Assembly (NCBI GenBank): GCA_009841145.1 | Contig: VXMJ01000081.1 | Location: 44,919-108,918, forward strand | Source: Caldilineaceae bacterium SB0661_bin_34 | GTDB taxonomy: Bacteria > Chloroflexota > Anaerolineae > Caldilineales > Caldilineaceae | DNA length: 64,000 bases | Direction of reading: 5' to 3' | Part shown: in pieces, positions 26,915-39,982 of the stretch | How positions within the stretch are numbered: position 1 is the first letter of the stretch | Layout: every line of letters begins with the position of its first letter | The notes under the pieces: model-generated | Told to the model about the DNA's origin: nothing | Databases searched by the model: none | What the model saw: the letters and a program-made list of their open reading frames with translations, nothing else | Made by a program: the position numbers and the translations under genes

Positions 26915-27724
26915 ATGAAGGGCCGGGCCGAGATCTCCTTGGAGCGAATCTCGGAGGACCGCTTCCGGGTTGACTACCGGCAGCAGGCGCCATTGAAAAT
27001 CTTTCTGCCCCGAATCGACCCCGGTGCCGCCGCAGAGGTGGTGTTGGCCAACAGCGCCGGCGGGATCGCAGGCGGCGACCACCTGACGGTTCGGGTGGCG
27101 ATGGGAGCGGACACCGCCGCCGTGGTCACCTCCCAGGCCGCGGAAAAAGCGTACCGGTCGCGCGGCCCCGCGGCCGACTTGGAGACTAGGGTGACCGTTG
27201 GCCCGCGGGCCCGGCTGGCATGGGTCCCTCAGGAAACCATCCTCTTCGACGGTGCCCGCCTGTGCCGCCGGCTCGAATTTGACCTCGACGGGACCGCATG
27301 CCTGCTGGCAGGAGAGGTGTGGGTCTTTGGACGGATTGCCCGCGGCGAGGTCTTTGGACGCGGCCTGCTCCACGACGTCTGGCGCATCCGGCAAAACGGT
27401 CGTCTGGTCTGGGCCGACAACCTGCGCTTGGACGGGGACATTCGACGTCCGCTCGATGCGACAGCCGGCTTCGCGGGCGCGCGTGCGGCGGCCGTACTCA
27501 TGCTCGCGGGACCGGATGCCGCGGGGCTACTGGAGCCGGTCCGACGTATAATCGGCCGGGCCCCTTGCCGGGCCGGCGCGACCGTGGTTGGCGAGGTCCT
27601 TGTGGCTCGTTGGCTGGGGCCCGACCCGGCGGAAGTACGGGCGGGTTACGACGAATGCGCGGCCGCGTTGATGCAGCAGGTCGATCCGGCGCGGTCCGGC
27701 CTGCCGGTGGTTTGGCATGTTTGA
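26915..27724 (+). CDS. ureD: Urease accessory protein UreD (UreH)
   Basis: 269 residues from the ATG at 26915. The family pattern is clear: APLKIFLPRIDPGAAAEVVLANSAGGIAGGDHL, VVTSQAAEKAYRSRG and WVPQETILFDGARLCRRLEFDL. UreD binds the urease apoprotein with UreF and UreG and opens a tunnel for nickel delivery. The frame is open far upstream, but that part lies antisense to mreB and lacks family similarity. An ATG at 26826 is possible but leaves a non-homologous N-terminus. Confidence 0.85.
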   Translation: MKGRAEISLERISEDRFRVDYRQQAPLKIFLPRIDPGAAAEVVLANSAGGIAGGDHLTVRVAMGADTAAVVTSQAAEKAYRSRGPAADLETRVTVGPRARLAWVPQETILFDGARLCRRLEFDLDGTACLLAGEVWVFGRIARGEVFGRGLLHDVWRIRQNGRLVWADNLRLDGDIRRPLDATAGFAGARAAAVLMLAGPDAAGLLEPVRRIIGRAPCRAGATVVGEVLVARWLGPDPAEVRAGYDECAAALMQQVDPARSGLPVVWHV

Positions 27725-27769
27725 AAGACGGGCGGCCCATCCGGATCGATGTCCCAGATGGAAGCAAGG

Positions 27770-28072
<303 letters not shown>

Positions 28073-28086
28073 TTGGGGAGGCAGTC

Positions 28087-28398
28087 ATGGTGCCGGGAGA
28101 GACCATCGTCGGAGAGGATCCGATTGTCATCAACGCCGGTCGGCCCGTCGTGGAGCTCGCGGTGGCCAACACCGGCGACCGTCCCGTCCAGGTGGGGTCC
28201 CACTACCACTTCGGTGAGACCAACGCGGCACTGGTCTTCGACCGGGAGGCCGCCCGCGGCTTCAGGCTCGACATCCCGGCCGGCACGGCGGTCCGCTTCG
28301 AACCGGGCCAGACGCGCACGGTGCGGCTCGTGGCGTTTGCCGGACGGCGCGTAGTCATGGGATTCCATGGGCTCGTGAACGGACCCCTTGAAGGGTGA
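28087..28398 (+). CDS. ureB: Urease subunit beta
   Basis: 103 residues after a good GGGGAGG site. [42 protein letters not shown] and the [29 protein letters not shown] end are UreB signatures. The subunit sits between gamma and alpha in the complex and helps close the active-site flap region. Spacing to ureC is 3 bp, so translation is likely coupled. Confidence 0.93.
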   Translation: MVPGETIVGEDPIVINAGRPVVELAVANTGDRPVQVGSHYHFGETNAALVFDREAARGFRLDIPAGTAVRFEPGQTRTVRLVAFAGRRVVMGFHGLVNGPLEG

Positions 28399-28401
28399 CG
28401 C

Positions 28402-30111
28402 ATGGCTCGTGAAATGGATCGCCGCGCCTACGTCGGCATGTTCGGGCCGACGGTGGGCGACAAGGTGCGACTGGCGGACACGGAACTCTTCATCGAGGTC
28501 GAGGAGGATCGCTGCGTTCATGGCGAGGAGGCCCGGTTCGGCGGCGGCAAGGTCATCCGCGACGGCATGGGGCAGTCCCAACTGACACGTGCCGAGGGTG
28601 TCGTCGATACGGTGATTACGAATGCCCTGATTCTCGACCACTGGGGCGTCGTCAAGGCCGACATTGGCATTCGCGACGGACGCATCGCGTCGATTGGCAA
28701 GTCCGGCAACCCCGACATCCAGCCAGGTGTCGACACACCGATTGGCCCAGCCACCGAAGTCATCGCGGGAGAGGGGCGGATCGTGACGGCGGGCGGCATT
28801 GATGCCCACATCCACTTCATTGCGCCCCAGCAGATCGAGGAGGCCCTGTACAGCGGGATCACCAGTATGCTGGGCGGCGGCACGGGTCCGGCCGCGGGGT
28901 CCAATGCCACCACCTGCACGCCCGGCGCCTGGCACCTGGGCCGCATGCTGCAGGCCGCCGACGCCTTTCCCATGAACCTGGGCTTCTGGGGCAAGGGCAA
29001 TGCCAGCCGCCTCGAACCCCTGGTCGAACAGGTTCACGGCGGCGCCTGCGGCCTCAAGCTGCATGAGGACTGGGGTACGACCCCGGCCGCGATCGATACC
29101 TGTCTGCGGGTCGGCGACGAGCAGGACGTGCAGGTCATGATCCACACTGACACGCTCAACGAGTCGGGTTTCGTCGAGCGGACGCTGGAGGCGATCGGGG
29201 GCCGGACGATCCATGCCTACCACACGGAGGGCGCGGGTGGCGGTCACGCCCCGGACATTATCAAGGTCTGCGGCGAGGCCAATGTGCTGCCGTCGTCAAC
29301 GAACCCCACCCGGCCGTTCACGGTCAACACGATCGAGGAGCACCTCGACATGTTGATGGTCTGCCACCACCTGGATCCCCGCGTACCGGAGGACATTGCG
29401 TTTGCCGAGAGCAGGATCCGGGCCGAGACGATTGCCGCGGAGGACATCCTGCACGATCTGGGTGCTCTGAGCATGATCTCCTCCGACAGCCAGGCGATGG
29501 GCCGAGTCGGCGAAGTGGTGTTGCGCACCTGGCAGACGGCGGACAAGATGAAGCGCCAGCGCGGTCCCTTGCCCGAGGAATGCGGCGACAACGACAATGT
29601 GCGTGCCCGGCGGTACATTGCCAAGTACACGATCAATTCCGCCGTGGCCTGCGGCATCGCCGACCATGTCGGTTCGGTGGAGGTGGGCAAGCTTGCGGAT
29701 CTCTGTCTGTGGCATCCCGCCTTCTTCGGGGTCAAGCCCGAAATGGTGCTCAAGGGCGGGGCCATCGCGGCCGCGCAGATGGGCGATCCGAATGCCTCGA
29801 TTCCCACACCGCAGCCCGTCCACTATCGGCCCATGTTCGGGGCCTTCGGCGGTGCACGGCCGGCCGGGTCCCTCACCTTCCTTTCGCAGGCTGCCATGGA
29901 GGCGGATCTACCTGCTACGCTGAATTTGCAGTCCGTGCCCGTGCCCGTGGCGCGGACCCGTACCATTGACAAGCGATCCATGGTGCACAACGACGCCCTG
30001 CCCCGCATCGAAGTGGATCCGGAGACCTACGAGGTGCGCGCGGACGGCGAGCTTCTCACCTGCGAACCAGCCTTGGAACTGCCCATGGCCCAGCGCTACT
30101 TTCTCTTTTGA
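28402..30111 (+). CDS. ureC: Urease subunit alpha (catalytic)
   Basis: 569 residues, the normal UreC length. Nickel ligands and catalytic residues are all visible: GGIDAHIHF (HxH), the carbamylated Lys in GLKLHEDWG, the [11 protein letters not shown]is, [15 protein letters not shown], the flap [22 protein letters not shown] with its conserved Cys and His, and the SSDSQAMGR Asp. The enzyme splits urea to ammonia and carbamate in the cytoplasm. It should be active once metallated. Confidence 0.95.
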   Translation: MAREMDRRAYVGMFGPTVGDKVRLADTELFIEVEEDRCVHGEEARFGGGKVIRDGMGQSQLTRAEGVVDTVITNALILDHWGVVKADIGIRDGRIASIGKSGNPDIQPGVDTPIGPATEVIAGEGRIVTAGGIDAHIHFIAPQQIEEALYSGITSMLGGGTGPAAGSNATTCTPGAWHLGRMLQAADAFPMNLGFWGKGNASRLEPLVEQVHGGACGLKLHEDWGTTPAAIDTCLRVGDEQDVQVMIHTDTLNESGFVERTLEAIGGRTIHAYHTEGAGGGHAPDIIKVCGEANVLPSSTNPTRPFTVNTIEEHLDMLMVCHHLDPRVPEDIAFAESRIRAETIAAEDILHDLGALSMISSDSQAMGRVGEVVLRTWQTADKMKRQRGPLPEECGDNDNVRARRYIAKYTINSAVACGIADHVGSVEVGKLADLCLWHPAFFGVKPEMVLKGGAIAAAQMGDPNASIPTPQPVHYRPMFGAFGGARPAGSLTFLSQAAMEADLPATLNLQSVPVPVARTRTIDKRSMVHNDALPRIEVDPETYEVRADGELLTCEPALELPMAQRYFLF

Positions 30112-30115
30112 GCCG

Positions 30116-30778
30116 ATGGATCTTCGGGGCCGATATCGGCTGATGGCCTGGTTGTCGCCTGCCTTCCCGACAGGCGGCTACGCTTATTCCCACGGTTTGG
30201 AACACGCGGTCGAAGCCGGTCTGGTGCATGACTGCGCAACACTCCGCGAATGGATCACGGGCATTCTGGAGTTCGGGGCAGGATGGACGGATGCCTTGTT
30301 CTTCTGCGCCGCCCACCGCGTCCGGCCGGTAGAGGTAGACGGCCTGGCCGACCTCGCGGCGGCCATGAAGGGCACCCGGGAGTTGCGGGCCGAGAGCCTG
30401 CTCCAGGGCAAGGCTTTCAGCGCCGTCGTTGCGGCCGCCTGGGAGTCGGCCGATGTGATCCGCAGCCCGGACGCTCCCCCGCTGGCTCATCCGATCGCAG
30501 TGGCGCGGGCCTGCCGGCACCACGGCATCCCCCTGGCGGAGGCGCTTCCCGCCTACCTTCAAGCCATGGTCGCGGGGTTCGTCTCGGCAGGTTTGCGGCT
30601 GGTTCCGCTGGGACATACCGACGGACAGCGGGTGCTGGCCGCCCTGGAGGAGATTGTGATCGGGTCGGCCGCGCGGGCCCGGAGTACTCCCTTTGCCGAA
30701 CTGGGGGCCGCTGCACCCATGGTGGACTGGGCATCCATGCGGCACGAGACGCAGCACACCCGGTTGTTCCGATCGTGA
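30116..30778 (+). CDS. ureF: Urease accessory protein UreF
   Basis: 220 residues from the ATG at 30116, 4 bp after the ureC stop. It opens with [27 protein letters not shown], the UreF hallmark, and is all-helical thereafter. The end, [13 protein letters not shown], is also typical. UreF joins UreD and UreG in the chaperone complex that activates urease and checks UreG GTP use. The long upstream open frame overlaps ureC and is not homologous. Confidence 0.88.
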   Translation: MDLRGRYRLMAWLSPAFPTGGYAYSHGLEHAVEAGLVHDCATLREWITGILEFGAGWTDALFFCAAHRVRPVEVDGLADLAAAMKGTRELRAESLLQGKAFSAVVAAAWESADVIRSPDAPPLAHPIAVARACRHHGIPLAEALPAYLQAMVAGFVSAGLRLVPLGHTDGQRVLAALEEIVIGSAARARSTPFAELGAAAPMVDWASMRHETQHTRLFRS

Positions 30779-31395
30779 CCGCGCTGCGCAACGGACCGCT
30801 GCGGGTCGGCATTGGCGGCCCGGTTGGATCCGGCAAGACCGCCCTTATCGACGCGCTCTGTCGGCGCCTGCGGGACGACCGCGAGATCGCAGTGATTACG
30901 AACGACATCTATACCCGCGAGGATGCCGAATTTCTGATCCGCAGCGGGGCGTTGCCAGCGGACAGGATCGCGGGAGTCGAGACGGGCGGGTGCCCGCATA
31001 CGGCCATCCGCGAGGACTCCTCGATCAACCTGGAGGCAATCACCGACATGGTGGCGCGCGTCCCCGAGGTTGAAGTGGTTTTTGTGGAGTCCGGCGGAGA
31101 CAACCTTTCGGCAAGCTTCAGTCCCGAACTGGTTGACAAGACCATCTATGTAATCGACGTGGCCGCCGGGGACAAGATCCCCCGCAAGGGAGGCCCCGGC
31201 ATCACGCAGTCCGATCTGCTGGTCGTCAATAAAGTCGACCTGGCCCCGCTTGTGGGTGCCGATCTGGAGGTGATGGCCACCGATGCCCGACGCATGCGGG
31301 GAACGCGGCCCGTGGTCTTCTCAAACCTCAAGACCGGCTTGGGCCTCGATGTCATCGCGGACTTCGTCGAGGCGGCGCGCCAAGCAACCACGTAG
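30775..31395 (+). CDS. ureG: Urease accessory GTPase UreG
   Basis: 206 residues from the GTG at 30775, overlapping the ureF stop by four bases. The P-loop is [30 protein letters not shown], the nickel-binding CPH in [35 protein letters not shown] and VVNKVDLAP are all present. UreG dimerises with nickel and GTP and passes nickel to the apo-urease. No ureE metallochaperone is nearby, so UreG may receive nickel from another donor. Confidence 0.93.
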   Translation: MTALRNGPLRVGIGGPVGSGKTALIDALCRRLRDDREIAVITNDIYTREDAEFLIRSGALPADRIAGVETGGCPHTAIREDSSINLEAITDMVARVPEVEVVFVESGGDNLSASFSPELVDKTIYVIDVAAGDKIPRKGGPGITQSDLLVVNKVDLAPLVGADLEVMATDARRMRGTRPVVFSNLKTGLGLDVIADFVEAARQATT

Positions 31396-31472
31396 TCGCT
31401 TGGCCAGACCTCAGGGAAGTTCGATTTATTTGTCGGCTGTTGGTTGAGCAAGACGACCAACAGAACGTGCGG

Positions 31473-31503
31473 AGGGGACGGGCTTTGTCCTGCCCGTCCC
31501 TCG
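31473..31503. terminator. Hairpin between convergent ureG and atpC
   Basis: GAGGGGACGGGC (31473-31484) pairs with GCCCGTCCCTC (31493-31503) over an 8-nt loop, giving an 11-bp stem with one bulged G. No long T-run follows. It lies between the ends of the urease and ATP synthase operons, where a two-way terminator is expected. The remaining bases of 31396-31623 show no coding potential. Confidence 0.5.
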
Positions 31504-31623
31504 GTGTTTGTCCACCTGCACAGTCCATTCAGGCAGGTAGGCCCGCTCCCGGGGAGGGGAGCCGGCATTGGGGATGTGTGGTCGGTCTCCGTTGGCGAGA
31601 ACGCCGTCTCGCAACCGATGGGC

Positions 31624-32061
31624 TCAGTTGTCCGGGGTGTGCATGCCGGGCCGCGCCCGGCGACGCCTGGCAACCCTGAGGCGAACCTGACTGCGCCGGA
31701 GCGCCGCCACATGCACCGGTGGTGCGGACCCGGCCCCGCCGGCTTCCGCCACGCTGGCCTCCGCGCGCTCCCGCGCCGCTTCGGCCCGTTGGATGTCGAT
31801 GTCGTCTTCCCGTTCGGCGTTGTCCGCCAACACCGTCACCACGTCCGGCCTGACCTCGGCAATGCCTCCGTTGACGAACAGGAAGTCCTGTTCGTCGTCG
31901 TTCGCGTGGAGAATGATCTCCCCGGTGACCAGGGTGGTTATGAGCGGCGCGTGGCCGCCCATGACGCCCATTTGACCCGATTCGCCGGGCAGGGTCACCA
32001 TGTCGACGTCCCGGGAAATCAGGAGCCGTTCCGGCGTTACGATTTCTACCTTGATCGGCAC
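31624..32061 (-). CDS. atpC: ATP synthase epsilon subunit
   Basis: From the GTG at 32061 (CGGAAGCGAG precedes it) the protein has 145 residues. VEIVTPERLLISRDVDMVTLPGESGQMGVMGGHAPLITTL and FVNGGIAEVRPDVVTVLAD are the AtpC beta-sandwich. The second half is a helix of AERE..IQRAEAARERAEASV. The last 30 residues are Arg-rich and beyond the usual end. Epsilon links the c-ring to F1 and can inhibit ATP hydrolysis. It is the last gene of the operon. Confidence 0.9.
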   Translation of the reverse strand: MPIKVEIVTPERLLISRDVDMVTLPGESGQMGVMGGHAPLITTLVTGEIILHANDDEQDFLFVNGGIAEVRPDVVTVLADNAEREDDIDIQRAEAARERAEASVAEAGGAGSAPPVHVAALRRSQVRLRVARRRRARPGMHTPDN

Positions 32062-32098
32062 GTGGCTGCTCGCTTCCGCAAGGGGTGTGGGGATCCGG

Positions 32099-33550
<1,452 letters not shown>

Positions 33551-34426
33551 TCAGGTCGCCTGCTCCAGGGCGGACACGCCGCCCACGATGTCCATCAATT
33601 CGCTGGTGATGCCTTCCTGACGGGCCTTGTTGAAGCGCAGGTTCAACTCCTCCAGCAGTTCCTGGGCTGCCTCCGATGCGTTGCGCATGGCCACCATGCG
33701 TGCCGAGTGCTCGCTGGCCAGTGATTCGTACATCGCCTGCAGGATTTGGACTTCGGTGAACTCGAAGATGGCCCGTTCCAGCACCGTCTGCGGATCCGGC
33801 TCGAAGATGTAGTCCGGTGCCATTGGCATGCTGGGCTCGGCCGGTTCCACAGGCAACAGCTTGACCACGGTCGGAGTCTGCACCAGGGTATTCACGAAGT
33901 CGGTGTAGACCAGCCGCACTTCGTCGAACTCACCGGCCCGGAAATCGTCGATGACCACGCGCGTGATGGCGGCGATGTCGCTGCGTGTGGGCGCGTCCGG
34001 AATTCCCATGAACTCGGCATGGATGATGGGGTCGTACCGCTGAAACCAGTCGCGGCCCTTGCGACCGACCGCAATCGCACAGACATCCGCCTCCTCCGCG
34101 CGCAGGGCGGCCACTTCCTGCTGACCCTTGCGAATCACGTTCGCGTTGAAGCCGCCGGCCAGGCCGCGGTCGCCGGACACCAGGACTATACAGCCCTTGC
34201 GCACGGGGCGGGGGGTCATCAGTTCCCCGAGATCGGCCTCGACCACCGGCAGGCGCGCGATGTAGTGCAGGACATCGGACGCCTTTTCGGCAAAGGGACG
34301 CGCCGCCGTCACCATCTGCTGGGCGCGGCGCATGCGGGAGGCGGCCACCGCCTCCATGGCGCGCGTCACCTGTTCAATGTTGGCAACGGACTTGATCCGC
34401 CGACGGATTTCTCGGGTGCTGGCCAT
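33551..34426 (-). CDS. atpG: ATP synthase gamma subunit
   Basis: 291 residues beginning [36 protein letters not shown] and ending [47 protein letters not shown], the two coiled-coil helices of the central shaft. The middle Rossmann-like domain has [18 protein letters not shown]. It turns inside the alpha3-beta3 head and couples it to the c-ring. Confidence 0.94.
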   Translation of the reverse strand: MASTREIRRRIKSVANIEQVTRAMEAVAASRMRRAQQMVTAARPFAEKASDVLHYIARLPVVEADLGELMTPRPVRKGCIVLVSGDRGLAGGFNANVIRKGQQEVAALRAEEADVCAIAVGRKGRDWFQRYDPIIHAEFMGIPDAPTRSDIAAITRVVIDDFRAGEFDEVRLVYTDFVNTLVQTPTVVKLLPVEPAEPSMPMAPDYIFEPDPQTVLERAIFEFTEVQILQAMYESLASEHSARMVAMRNASEAAQELLEELNLRFNKARQEGITSELMDIVGGVSALEQAT

Positions 34427-34469
34427 CGCGTTTCAGGCTCCCGTCGAAGGAGGGGGAAGCCGGGACCGC

Positions 34470-35987
34470 CTAGGCGGACGGGCTCCAAGTGCGGGTGAAG
34501 TCGGCCACGGCTGTTCCCAGGGCGCTTTCGGTGGTGTCGGAGAGATCCTGTTCCGAAGCGATCGTGTTGGCGATGCCGGAATGGCTGGCCTCGATGTAGG
34601 CGTGCAAGCCCTGTTCGAAATTCTTGACTTCGGCGACCGGCACCTCGTCCAGGTAGCCGTTGTTGACGGCCCACAGCGAGATCACCTGCTGGGCCAGGGT
34701 CAGCGGGTTGTACTGAGTCTGCTTCAGCACTTCCTGAATGCGCTGGCCCCGGTTGAGCTGTGCCTGGGTGGAAGCGTCGAGCTCGCTGCCGAACTGGGCG
34801 AAGGCCGCCAGCTCGCGATACTGGGAGAACTCCAGCTTGAGGCGGCCGGCGACCGCCTTCATGGCCCGGGTCTGGGCCGACGAACCGACGCGGCTGACCG
34901 ACAGACCCACGTTCATGGCGGGACGCACACCTCCGTTGAAGAGGTCGGTTTCCAGGAAAATCTGGCCGTCCGTGATGGAGATCACGTTGGTCGGAATGTA
35001 GGCCGAGACGTCGTTGGCCTGGGTTTCGATCACGGGCAGGGCGGTTAGCGTGCCGCCGCCCTCGCTCTCGGCCATGCAGGCGGCGCGCTCAAGCAACCGG
35101 CTGTGCAGGTAGAAGACATCGCCAGGATAGGCCTCGCGTCCGGGCGGGCGCCGCAGCAGTAGCGAGACCTGGCGGTAGGACTGGGCATGCTTGGAAAGGT
35201 CGTCGTAGATGATCAGAGCGTGCCGTCCTGATTCCATGAACTCCTCGCCCATGGCACAGCCGGCGTAGGGGGCGATGAACTGCAGGGCCGCGGGATCCGC
35301 GGCCGCCGCGGAGACCACAATCGTGTGCTCCATCGCGCCGTTGGCCTCGAGGATGCCCACGACCTGGGCGACCGTGGACTGCTTCTGGCCGACGGCCACG
35401 TAGATGCAGATGAGGTCCTTGCCCTTCTGGTTGATGATCGTGTCGATCGCGATGGCGGTTTTGCCCGTCTGGCGATCGCCGATGATGAGTTCCCGCTGGC
35501 CGCGGCCAATCGGAATCAGGGAGTCGATGCAGGTCAGTCCGGTCTCGACCGGTGTGTCTACCGACTGCCGTGTGACCACGCCGGGGGCAATGCGTTCAAC
35601 CGGACGGGTGCCCGCGGCATCGATCGGCCCCTTGCCATCGATGGGCTGGCCGACGGCGTTGACTACGCGGCCCAGCAGGGCATCTCCCACCGGCACGGAG
35701 GCAATGCGGCCGGTGCTCTGGACCAGGTCGCCCTCCTCGATGTCGGTGTACTCGCCCATGATGATGATGCCGACCCGGTCGGCATCCAGGTTGAGTACCA
35801 TGCCCAGTGTGCCGTTGCGGGTGAATTCCACCAGCTCCATGGCCATCGCCTGCTCGAGCCCCTTGACGATGGCAATGCCGTCGCCCACGGTCTCCACCTC
35901 GCCCACGTCGACGCGGGTCGGCGCCGGCTCAAAGGCCAGAATGCGCTCCTTCAGGCGCTCCGTCAGATTTCCGTTCATCACAGCCAT
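34470..35987 (-). CDS. atpA: ATP synthase alpha subunit
   Basis: 505 residues. P-loop [76 protein letters not shown] and the [11 protein letters not shown] loop bearing the arginine finger (S-R-V-G) are all normal. The subunit binds ATP without turnover and supplies the finger to beta. The order delta-alpha-gamma-beta-epsilon is the standard bacterial one. Confidence 0.96.
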   Translation of the reverse strand: MAVMNGNLTERLKERILAFEPAPTRVDVGEVETVGDGIAIVKGLEQAMAMELVEFTRNGTLGMVLNLDADRVGIIIMGEYTDIEEGDLVQSTGRIASVPVGDALLGRVVNAVGQPIDGKGPIDAAGTRPVERIAPGVVTRQSVDTPVETGLTCIDSLIPIGRGQRELIIGDRQTGKTAIAIDTIINQKGKDLICIYVAVGQKQSTVAQVVGILEANGAMEHTIVVSAAAADPAALQFIAPYAGCAMGEEFMESGRHALIIYDDLSKHAQSYRQVSLLLRRPPGREAYPGDVFYLHSRLLERAACMAESEGGGTLTALPVIETQANDVSAYIPTNVISITDGQIFLETDLFNGGVRPAMNVGLSVSRVGSSAQTRAMKAVAGRLKLEFSQYRELAAFAQFGSELDASTQAQLNRGQRIQEVLKQTQYNPLTLAQQVISLWAVNNGYLDEVPVAEVKNFEQGLHAYIEASHSGIANTIASEQDLSDTTESALGTAVADFTRTWSPSA

Positions 35988-36081
35988 TGCGGTTTGGTTC
36001 CTTGCTGGCGGCCCCTCGTCCGGTCCTCCGTCGAAGAACCGGGGGCGGGACCGACTGGCGGATGGGTTGCGGTTGCCCCGG

Positions 36082-36615
36082 CTATACCGATGCCATCACA
36101 TCGTCGCGCAGGGCCTGCAGGCTGCTGGCGACGGAAAGGTCGGTCAACTGGTCCCCCACCCGGATGCGCAGGCCGCCCATCAAGGCGGGGTCCACGCTGA
36201 AGCGGACTTCCAGTTCGTTGCCGTGCTCGGCCCGCAACTGGGCGGTCAACTGCTCCCTGCGTTCGGCAGACAACTGGATGGCACTCGTGATCTCGGCCGT
36301 CACCTGGCGGGCGCCGCCTCCGTGCAGGAGTTCGTCCAGCTCGCCGGCCACGGCCGGCAGCTGGTCCAGTTGGTCGTCGGCTGCCATGACCGTAACCAGG
36401 CGCAGGAACGGAGCGGGGATGCCGTCCGGCAACTGTTCCTGGAGGATGGCCTGCAGCGCCGCCTCATCGCGCCCGGCCGATTGCAGCCGGCGTCGCAGGT
36501 CCGTGCCCGGCGCCAGCGACTGCGACAGGGAATTCAACAGGGTTTGCCAGCCGTCCCAGGCAGCGGCCAGGAAGGCCTCTGCGTAGCGGCCGGCGTCGGA
36601 GGCGGATCCGGTCAT
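36082..36615 (-). CDS. atpH: ATP synthase delta subunit
   Basis: 177 residues with the AtpH arrangement: an N-terminal helical domain ([15 protein letters not shown]), then a C-terminal domain ending in [33 protein letters not shown], which is the family motif for binding the b stalk. It caps F1 and anchors the stator. The start ATG at 36615 is 4 bp after the atpF stop. Confidence 0.9.
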   Translation of the reverse strand: MTGSASDAGRYAEAFLAAAWDGWQTLLNSLSQSLAPGTDLRRRLQSAGRDEAALQAILQEQLPDGIPAPFLRLVTVMAADDQLDQLPAVAGELDELLHGGGARQVTAEITSAIQLSAERREQLTAQLRAEHGNELEVRFSVDPALMGGLRIRVGDQLTDLSVASSLQALRDDVMASV

Positions 36616-36619
36616 GCCT

Positions 36620-37123
36620 CTAACTCCGGTTCTGGCCGGCCATCAAGTCGGCGATCAGCTGGTCCTGGTCGACATCCTGCTGAAGTTCGCGTCCCAGGAT
36701 GCGCTGGGCGCCCAGCATCGAGAGTTCGGCAATCTGGCGGCTGGCGGAGGCCAGCGCTTCGGCCTTTTGAGCCTCGCCTTCCTCCTGGGCTTCCGTGCGA
36801 ATTCGCATCGCCTCCTCGTTGGCGCGGCTGATGATGTCTTGGCGCACCTTGTCCGCGTCCTGGGTGGCCTGGGCCGTGACCCGGGACGCCTCCATGCGGG
36901 CCTCCTCGAGGATCTTGTTGCCTTCCTGTTCCGCCTCGGCCCGGGCCTTGCCGGCCTGGTCGGCGTCCTTGATGCCCTGGGCGATCCGGTCGCGGCGGGC
37001 GATCAGGGCCTTGCTGACCGGCTTGTACAGCAGCGCGTTCAGCAGGAGCATGATGGCCACGAAGTTCACAATCTGCGAGATGAAGCCCATCCCTGTGAGT
37101 CCGAGTGCTTCTAAGGCTTCCAT
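36620..37123 (-). CDS. atpF: ATP synthase b subunit
   Basis: 167 residues with one N-terminal TM helix (GFISQIVNFVAIMLLLNALLY) and a long charged helix rich in Ala, Glu, Arg and Gln that forms the stator coiled coil. KPVSKALIARRDRIAQGIKDADQAGKARAEAEQ is typical. Only one b gene is present, so the stalk is probably a homodimer. Confidence 0.92.
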   Translation of the reverse strand: MEALEALGLTGMGFISQIVNFVAIMLLLNALLYKPVSKALIARRDRIAQGIKDADQAGKARAEAEQEGNKILEEARMEASRVTAQATQDADKVRQDIISRANEEAMRIRTEAQEEGEAQKAEALASASRQIAELSMLGAQRILGRELQQDVDQDQLIADLMAGQNRS

Positions 37124-37174
37124 GCGCTAGTTTCCTTCCATCTGAGCAGGATGTGCGGCTTGCTGCGGGCGGGT

Positions 37175-38387
<1,213 letters not shown>

Positions 38388-38434
38388 CAGCGCGTTCTCC
38401 GGAAGGTCCGTATGCGAACGAATGGCCGGGCCGT

Positions 38435-38710
38435 CTAGCCCTGGCGGGACTGTGTCGGAAGCGAGGCACCGGGCAAGGGGTCGGCCGGTGCGGCCGGGGC
38501 ATGGGCGTCGATGACCTGATTCATCTCGGCCAGACCCTGACGGACGACGAAAAAGGCGGCAATCGGCAAGGATACGACGGCGAAACCGATGGTGACCCAG
38601 GGGAAGGTCTCGGTCAGGACATCGACCAGTCCCCCGATGATCAGGGGCATGATCAATGTCACAAGCAACACCAGGCTCATGCGTCCCACATGGACGCGGG
38701 TCTTGGGCAT
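38435..38710 (-). CDS. Small two-helix membrane protein (AtpZ/AtpI-like) leading the ATP synthase operon
   Basis: From the ATG at 38710 the protein has 91 residues with two TM helices (SLVLLVTLIMPLIIGGLVDVL and VTIGFAVVSLPIAAFFVVRQGL). Size, position directly before atpB and the helix-P-W-hairpin pattern match the AtpZ/AtpI group, which helps c-ring assembly or cation transport. Sequence conservation in that group is weak, so the call leans on context. The open frame reaches 38833, but its first 40 residues are Arg-rich and unlike a membrane protein. Confidence 0.65.
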   Translation of the reverse strand: MPKTRVHVGRMSLVLLVTLIMPLIIGGLVDVLTETFPWVTIGFAVVSLPIAAFFVVRQGLAEMNQVIDAHAPAAPADPLPGASLPTQSRQG

Positions 38711-38855
38711 GCGACCTGTCGTTCGACCTTGTGTGTTGTGCAGATCCGCCAAGCGCAGGGCTGAGCGCGGTACGCCGCGCCTAAATCGCCGGGAGTGTAT
38801 CACCGGCCGATCGCGGTCGCCAAACTTCGGCACCTGTGGGAATCAGGAGCTGGGC

Positions 38856-39869
38856 TTAGGCCTGCAACCCAGGCAGGAGCGAAAGGATCAGGCCGGCCAG
38901 CAGGAGCAGGAGTGTCAGGACCAGGGCACCGCGATGGGCCCGCAGGGCAGCGCCCCAGGTATCGGACGGCGCGTGGGTAAAGGCGAGCTGAGGACCCGTG
39001 GAGGTCTCCAGAGCCAGGTTGCTTCGGAACTCCGCCGCGGACGCGATGCGTTCATCGGGGTGCAGGGCCATCGCCTTGAAGACGGCGTTCTCCGTTCGGC
39101 GGCTGACCCTGCGCCCGGGGCCGCGCAGTTCGGGCAGGGAGCCGGGGTTGAGGAACCGGACCTGCGCTGTGGGGGGGACGCGGCCGGACAGCAGGTGGTA
39201 CAGGGTGGCCCCGAGGCTGTAGATGTCGGCCTTGGCATCGGCCAGGCCCACATCCCCGCCCAACTGCTCCAGTGGCGTGTAGGCTAGGGTGCCCCGCCCC
39301 TGGGCCACCGTCAGGGTTTGCTGGTCTTCGTTGTCCACTTGTTGCACCAATCCGAAGTCGACCAGCTTGGTCAGGCCTTCCGGCGTGACGATGATGTTGG
39401 CCGGCTTGATGTCGCGGTGCAGGATGGGCGGGGTGCGGCTGTGCAGGTAGTCCAGCGCATCGAGCAACTGCCCGCACCATTCAAGCACCTGGTGCTCGGG
39501 AAGGCCGCGAATCCGCTGTTCCTGCGGCCGGCGCAGCAGGCGGTCGCGCAGATTCAGACCCGCCACGAAGTCCATGACGAGGTAGTCCCGGCCCTTGGCC
39601 TCGAACATGTCGCTGACCTTGGGCAGGTTGGGATGGTCGAGACTCGCCAGAAGCCTGGCCTCGCGCTTGAACTGCTCCCGCTCCTGGCGGAGCTGATCCT
39701 CGGTCAGGGTCGGGCCGGGGGGGCGATGGATTTCCTTGACGGCGCAGGTACGGCCCGGCAACCTGAGGTCGGCGGCCCGATAGACCGCGCCCATGCCGCC
39801 CTGCCCCACCAGTTGCTCGATGCGGTATCGTCCGCGCAGTTCGGTGCCGGGGGGAAGAATGGATTGCAT
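38856..39869 (-). CDS. Membrane Ser/Thr protein kinase (Hanks type)
   Basis: 337 residues. The kinase domain covers about 1-275: glycine loop VGQGGMGAVY, ATP Lys K45 in CAVKEI, catalytic HRDIKPANI (151-159), DFG (171-173) and the activation/P+1 segment GRGTLAYTPLEQLGG. A single TM helix near the C-terminus (LVLTLLLLLAGLILSLLPG) anchors it with no large outside domain. It is divergent from an FHA-domain regulator gene with 113 bp between, suggesting a kinase and phospho-reader pair. Confidence 0.92.
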   Translation of the reverse strand: MQSILPPGTELRGRYRIEQLVGQGGMGAVYRAADLRLPGRTCAVKEIHRPPGPTLTEDQLRQEREQFKREARLLASLDHPNLPKVSDMFEAKGRDYLVMDFVAGLNLRDRLLRRPQEQRIRGLPEHQVLEWCGQLLDALDYLHSRTPPILHRDIKPANIIVTPEGLTKLVDFGLVQQVDNEDQQTLTVAQGRGTLAYTPLEQLGGDVGLADAKADIYSLGATLYHLLSGRVPPTAQVRFLNPGSLPELRGPGRRVSRRTENAVFKAMALHPDERIASAAEFRSNLALETSTGPQLAFTHAPSDTWGAALRAHRGALVLTLLLLLAGLILSLLPGLQA

Positions 39870-39944
39870 GGGGCGCGAACGGATGGGCCCGGCTGGTTCG
39901 GATAGCCCCGGCCGGCCTCGGTAGCCGGGACCTCACCTGCTATA

Positions 39945-39950
39945 TATAAT
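39945..39950 (+). promoter_or_regulatory. Candidate -10 box for the FHA regulator gene
   Basis: The AT-rich run TATATATAAT (39941-39950) contains a perfect TATAAT, 33 bp before the GTG of the FHA gene. Read on the opposite strand it also gives TATATA, so it might serve the divergent kinase gene as well. No clear -35 is present. Confidence 0.45.
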
Positions 39951-39982
39951 CTTCTTGCCGGCCATTCTACTTTCAAGCAGTC